Part shown: in pieces, positions 60,837-64,000 of the stretch
Layout of the letters: each line of letters opens with the position of its first letter
Numbering within the stretch: the stretch's first letter is position 1
DNA from: Bacillus pseudomycoides
Lineage (GTDB): Bacteria > Bacillota > Bacilli > Bacillales > Bacillaceae_G
Direction of reading: 5' to 3'
Length of the DNA stretch: 64,000 nt
Assembly: GCF_022811845.1 (NCBI RefSeq)
Contig: NZ_CP064266.1
Location: 1,798,001-1,862,000 of the forward strand
Translations under genes and position numbers: made by a program
Notes under the pieces: model-generated
Database searches by the model: none
The model's input: only the letters and a program-made list of their open reading frames with translations
Told to the model about the DNA's origin: nothing

Positions 60837-61526
60837 ATGAATAGAAGGAACGTAGTTAAAGATCTAAAACAGTTTGAATTATTTTCGCATATAACAGAAA
60901 AAAAATTGAAAGGCCTAACAGAGTTTGTTTATTGGCGAACTTATAAGAAAGGTCAATTTTTATTTTTAGAAGGTGATTCAAGAGAAAGAATTTATTTCAT
61001 GCTAGATGGTTTTGTAAAGTTAGAGCGAGTGAATCAAAGTGGGAATTTATTATATGAAGATTATGTAAAGCGACTTTCTATTTTTCCTTATGGCGGTATG
61101 TTTACTGATGAGAGATATAATTATACAGCTGAAGCAATGACAGATGTAGAAGTGTATTATATTCCTACAGTGATTTTTGAAGATATGGTGAAATCAAGCC
61201 GAACACAGCTCATGTATGTTGTTCAGCAGTTATCTTCTATATTAACAATTAACGAAAATCGTGTGCAAAATATTACGATTCCAAATGCCCAAGATCGCGT
61301 CATTCAAACATTAAATTATCTAATGAATGATTTAGGAGAGCAGGATGGTGAAGAAATTGTCATTTCATGTCCGCTCACAACAATTGAAATCTCCAAAATA
61401 TCTGGAACGTCTCGAGAGACTGTTAGCGGTGTATTAAAGCAGTTAAAGAATGATAGCATTGTTACGGTTTTAGGTAAAAAAATTACCATACATGATCCAA
61501 CGTACTTTGAGGAAATTTCGATGTGA
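60837..61526 (+). CDS. arcR: Crp/Fnr-family regulator of the arc operon
   Basis: A 229-residue regulator. The N-terminal cyclic-nucleotide-binding-like barrel has GQFLFLEGDSRERIYFMLDG near 40-59; a dimerisation helix follows near 110-140, and the C-terminal helix-turn-helix has TTIEISKISGTSRETVSGVL near 183. No Fnr-type iron-sulfur cysteine cluster is seen, so it is not a direct oxygen sensor of the Fnr kind. AGAGAGGG precedes the ATG. It is separated from arcC by a terminator and has its own promoter. Confidence 0.9.
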   Translation: MNRRNVVKDLKQFELFSHITEKKLKGLTEFVYWRTYKKGQFLFLEGDSRERIYFMLDGFVKLERVNQSGNLLYEDYVKRLSIFPYGGMFTDERYNYTAEAMTDVEVYYIPTVIFEDMVKSSRTQLMYVVQQLSSILTINENRVQNITIPNAQDRVIQTLNYLMNDLGEQDGEEIVISCPLTTIEISKISGTSRETVSGVLKQLKNDSIVTVLGKKITIHDPTYFEEISM

Positions 61527-61540
61527 AAACTTCATAAGTA

Positions 61541-61601
61541 AATAAGAGAAAGTATTATTAAAATGGGACAAAGCTACATATTAATAATACTTTCTCTTAT
61601 T
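61541..61601 (+). terminator. Terminator after arcR
   Basis: AATAAGAGAAAGTATTATTAA pairs with TTAATAATACTTTCTCTTATT around a 16-18 base loop. Confidence 0.85.
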
Positions 61602-61729
61602 CATATTGTATATTAATAAAGTTCTTTATATATTTATAAGAAACTTTTTATGTTATTCCCTATAAAAAGATTGTATATTCCGATAATATTGGCTAAAATC
61701 GATAATAAAACAAGGGGAAGGGAGAAAAA

Positions 61730-62413
61730 ATGATTCGGATTGAATATGATCGATTAGTAGCCATTTTTTACAGCGTCGGAGTATTACTATTAATAAAACT
61801 ACCAAATGATAACGAATTAATTGGGGAAAAATTATTTCATGCATACGGGATTCCAGTAGATACATATATTCGTACGAGTTATAAGGTTTCGAATATATGG
61901 ATTTTTTCTCTTGTATTACAAGCAATTGCGTTTCTATTTCTTCTGAAATGGTTAGAAAAGAAGGACTCTAATTGGTTAAAAAAGCTTAATAAAATAAAAG
62001 TAGTGTGCATAAGTATTTTGATTATCATGATGCCATTTACTTTAAATAAAATAATTCAAACTCTTGATAAGACATGGTATTACACAGGGAAAAAAGGACT
62101 AGAGGCAATTGAATATAAGAAAGATGATAGCCAATGTAAGTTGGTGAAAGAAGGAAATTCTTTTAAGCAAAATTGTATCGTAACTTTAAAAAATTATCGC
62201 AATCATTCGCAAGCATTGCAGTTAGTTCTATATCAAGATGAAAATCAAAAAGGGGAGGGTTTTGAGGTACCAACAACTATTTATTTACAGCGCCATGAAA
62301 CAAAGAAATTTGAATTTCAAATACCAGCTGTCGATGGGGCGACTGTATTAGAAAATAAAGCACCAAATATTGATTTACAGTCATTAAATGAAAAGCGTGA
62401 GACATATAATTAG
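61730..62413 (+). CDS. Membrane protein of unknown function, 227 aa
   Basis: Three hydrophobic segments (about 8-22, 55-74 and 89-106) are followed by a soluble domain of about 120 residues with a beta-rich look, where YKKDDSQCKLVKEGNSFKQN and CIVTLKNYRNHSQALQLVLY give a Cys pair at about 137 and 149. GGGAGAAAAA precedes the ATG. The tail domain probably lies outside the cell. No family recognised; single gene. Confidence 0.65.
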   Translation: MIRIEYDRLVAIFYSVGVLLLIKLPNDNELIGEKLFHAYGIPVDTYIRTSYKVSNIWIFSLVLQAIAFLFLLKWLEKKDSNWLKKLNKIKVVCISILIIMMPFTLNKIIQTLDKTWYYTGKKGLEAIEYKKDDSQCKLVKEGNSFKQNCIVTLKNYRNHSQALQLVLYQDENQKGEGFEVPTTIYLQRHETKKFEFQIPAVDGATVLENKAPNIDLQSLNEKRETYN

Positions 62414-62516
62414 TTTAGGATAATGTGAGATACGATTAGGAGAAATAAATACAAATGAAAAGTAAACTTTAGTCATCCAAAATGTTACGAAGAATCGGGC
62501 ATAAATTGGATGATTT

Positions 62517-62639
62517 TTTATTTGTAATTATATCCTGCATGAATGGGGAGTAGGCCATCTCAAAAGGCAGCGAAAGTAGAGAAGTTAGGTGGAGGCGGGT
62601 TACCCGTAAAGGCTCCCGCTAATTAAAGTTTCACTTTAT
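62517..62639 (+). repeat. bcr1 repeat upstream of the glucosidase gene
   Basis: Bounded by TTTAT at 62517-62521 and 62635-62639. Inner parts TATCCTGCATGAATGGGGAG, AGAGAAGTTAGGTGGAGG, GGTTACCCGTAAAGGCTCC and CTAATTAAAGTTTCAC are bcr1. It lies about 130 bp upstream of the glucosidase promoter. Confidence 0.88.
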
Positions 62640-62766
62640 TAATGATAAGGTGGAGTGAAAAAATCTCACCAAGTGCGTATGTTATAAAAAATATGTAAGG
62701 TCGATCAAAAGGTGGTATTGTTTCTTAATGAAAAGTAGATATTTAATAATAAGATAAAAATTCCCG

Positions 62767-62815
62767 TTGCAAACTCCACATATTTTGTTATGATAGTGTT
62801 ACGAAAACGTTTGCA
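62767..62815 (+). promoter_or_regulatory. Promoter and cre site of the glucosidase gene
   Basis: TTGCAA at 62767-62772 and TATGAT at 62789-62794 (16-base spacer) make a sigma-A promoter. CGAAAACGTTTGCA at 62802-62815 matches the CcpA cre consensus at 12 of 14 positions and covers the likely start of transcription, a repressing position. Confidence 0.75.
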
Positions 62816-62852
62816 TAATCTTCCCGAAGGGATGCAAAAGGAGAGAACTATT

Positions 62853-64000
62853 ATGAATAAAACATGGTGGAAAGAAGCGGTTGCTTATCAAATTTATCCG
62901 CGTAGCTTTATGGATTCTAACGGCGACGGTATTGGGGATTTACAAGGTATTATTGCAAAGCTTGATTATTTAAAGGATTTAGGAATAGATGTAATTTGGA
63001 TTTGTCCAATGTATAAATCACCGAATGATGATAACGGTTATGATATTAGTGATTATCAAGACATTATGGATGAGTTTGGTACAATGGCCGATTTCGATGA
63101 GTTATTGGCTGAGGTGCATAAACGTGGTATGAAGCTAATTATTGACTTAGTTATCAACCATACGAGTGATGAACATCCATGGTTTATTGAATCACGTTCT
63201 TCTAAAGATAATCCAAAACGTGACTGGTATATTTGGCGAGATGGTAAGAATGGAGAAGAACCGAATAACTGGGAAAGTATTTTTAACGGTTCTGCTTGGG
63301 AATATGATGAAGTAACAAATCAATATTTCTTACACATATTCTCACGTAAACAACCAGATTTAAACTGGGAGAATGCAGAGGTTCGTGACGCTTTATATGA
63401 TACTGTAAACTGGTGGTTAGATAAAGGAATCGATGGTTTCCGTGTAGATGCAATCAGTCATATTAAAAAAGAAGAAGGTCTAGAAGACATGCCAAATCCA
63501 AAAGGATTAAAATATGTGCCTTCTTTTGATAAGCATATGAATGTAAATGGAATTCAGCCACTTCTAGAGGAACTGAAGGAAAATACATTTTCAAAATACG
63601 ATATTATGACTGTTGGGGAAGCAAACGGTGTCAAAGTTGAAGACGCGGATCTTTGGGTTGGAGAAGAAAACGGTAAATTTAATATGGTATTTCAGTTTGA
63701 GCATTTAAGTTTATGGGATGCAGAAAAGAAAAAAGAACTTGATGTTGTGGAACTGAAAAAGGTGTTAACGAAGTGGCAAAAAGGATTAGAGAATAAAGGT
63801 TGGAATGCACTTTATATTGAGAACCATGATAAACCGCGTATTGTCTCTACATGGGGAGATGATAAACAGTATTGGCGTGAAAGTGCAACGGCTTTAGGAG
63901 CGATGTACTTCTTTATGCATGGAACACCATTTATTTATCAAGGGCAAGAAATTGGTATGACTAATGTTCAGTTCCCAAATATTGAAGATTATGATGACGT
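62853..64000 (+). CDS. malL: Alpha-glucosidase / oligo-1,6-glucosidase (GH13), partial
   Basis: A cytosolic GH13 enzyme, cut by the window end after 382 codons; the family is usually about 555-560 residues. The N-terminus WWKEAVAYQIYPRSFMDSNG closely matches oligo-1,6-glucosidase of B. cereus. GH13 regions are visible: DLVINHTSDEH near 100, GFRVDAISH with the nucleophile Asp near 199, TVGEANG with the acid/base Glu near 255, and ENHDKPR near 329. The residue after the nucleophile is Ala, where oligo-1,6-glucosidase has Val, so linkage preference may differ. AAAAGGAGAG precedes the ATG; a cre site suggests glucose repression. Confidence 0.88.
   Translation, partial: MNKTWWKEAVAYQIYPRSFMDSNGDGIGDLQGIIAKLDYLKDLGIDVIWICPMYKSPNDDNGYDISDYQDIMDEFGTMADFDELLAEVHKRGMKLIIDLVINHTSDEHPWFIESRSSKDNPKRDWYIWRDGKNGEEPNNWESIFNGSAWEYDEVTNQYFLHIFSRKQPDLNWENAEVRDALYDTVNWWLDKGIDGFRVDAISHIKKEEGLEDMPNPKGLKYVPSFDKHMNVNGIQPLLEELKENTFSKYDIMTVGEANGVKVEDADLWVGEENGKFNMVFQFEHLSLWDAEKKKELDVVELKKVLTKWQKGLENKGWNALYIENHDKPRIVSTWGDDKQYWRESATALGAMYFFMHGTPFIYQGQEIGMTNVQFPNIEDYDD

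Overview
The window is a stretch of chromosome from a member of the Bacillus cereus group. It is AT-rich and low-GC Gram-positive in style, with strong AAGGAGG-type ribosome binding sites. It carries many bcr1-type repeats (TTTAT-flanked, ending AAAGTTTCAC-TTTAT), CotB-like spore coat genes, petite tandem polysaccharide deacetylase lipoproteins and an N-succinyl amino acid racemase operon. I cannot fix the species. No rRNA, tRNA, CRISPR array or intact insertion sequence was seen.

Layout. 0-8 kb: gabD, aminopeptidase ampS, two tandem deacetylase lipoproteins and nupC, which has a guanine-type purine riboswitch and terminator far upstream. 8-13 kb: rlmCD, a dihydrouridine synthase, a YehS-type protein and a YgjP-type metallopeptidase. 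13-14.4 kb: a scrapyard with an IS3-family remnant, a gene fragment and hairpin repeats. 14.4-17.6 kb: GNAT, N-succinyl amino acid racemase and M20 deacylase, which together suggest D-to-L amino acid conversion. 17.8-27.4 kb: a cell-wall sugar salvage island (anmK divergent from murQ, PTS IIB-IIC-IIA of the lactose/chitobiose type, a small membrane protein, a GH4 phospho-glycosidase, a MupG-type 6-phospho-muramidase, a BadF-type sugar kinase and an RpiR-type regulator). Two bcr1 copies sit inside this operon, and a perfect cre site lies in the anmK-murQ gap.

27.9-31 kb: a methyltransferase, then ahpC-ahpF with a PerR-like box. 31.2-34.8 kb: a kinase-isomerase-aldolase operon resembling the 5-deoxyribose/methylthioribose DHAP shunt (drdKIA-like), with a cre site and a decayed DeoR regulator inside. 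35.3-39.8 kb: a ferric-siderophore uptake system (two permeases and a binding lipoprotein, no ATPase) divergent from a ferredoxin/flavodoxin-NADP reductase, with two Fur boxes between. 40-45.4 kb: two small hypothetical proteins, three CotB-like coat genes, a saccharopine-dehydrogenase-like protein and a headless histidine kinase. 45.5-52.3 kb: an orphan PqqD-like domain protein, a KynB-like cyclase under a SAM-I riboswitch, a tandem P-loop ATPase, a nucleotidyltransferase, a FAD/Rieske oxidoreductase and a fatty acid desaturase. 52.3-61.5 kb: an amino acid ABC transporter, an ArgR-type repressor and the arginine deiminase operon arcA-arcB-arcD-arcC with its Crp-family regulator arcR. 61.7-64 kb: a membrane protein, another bcr1, and the start of an alpha-glucosidase gene that runs off the window.

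The window is mostly catabolic and scavenging modules (cell-wall sugars, D-amino acids, deoxysugar waste, arginine fermentation, iron). Several show readable control sites: two riboswitches, three cre sites, two Fur boxes, a PerR box and an ArcR-like box. The most unusual points are the SAM riboswitch on the cyclase, the pairing of MurQ/MupG with a chitobiose-type PTS and a GH4 enzyme, and the repeated placement of mobile repeats inside control regions and operons.
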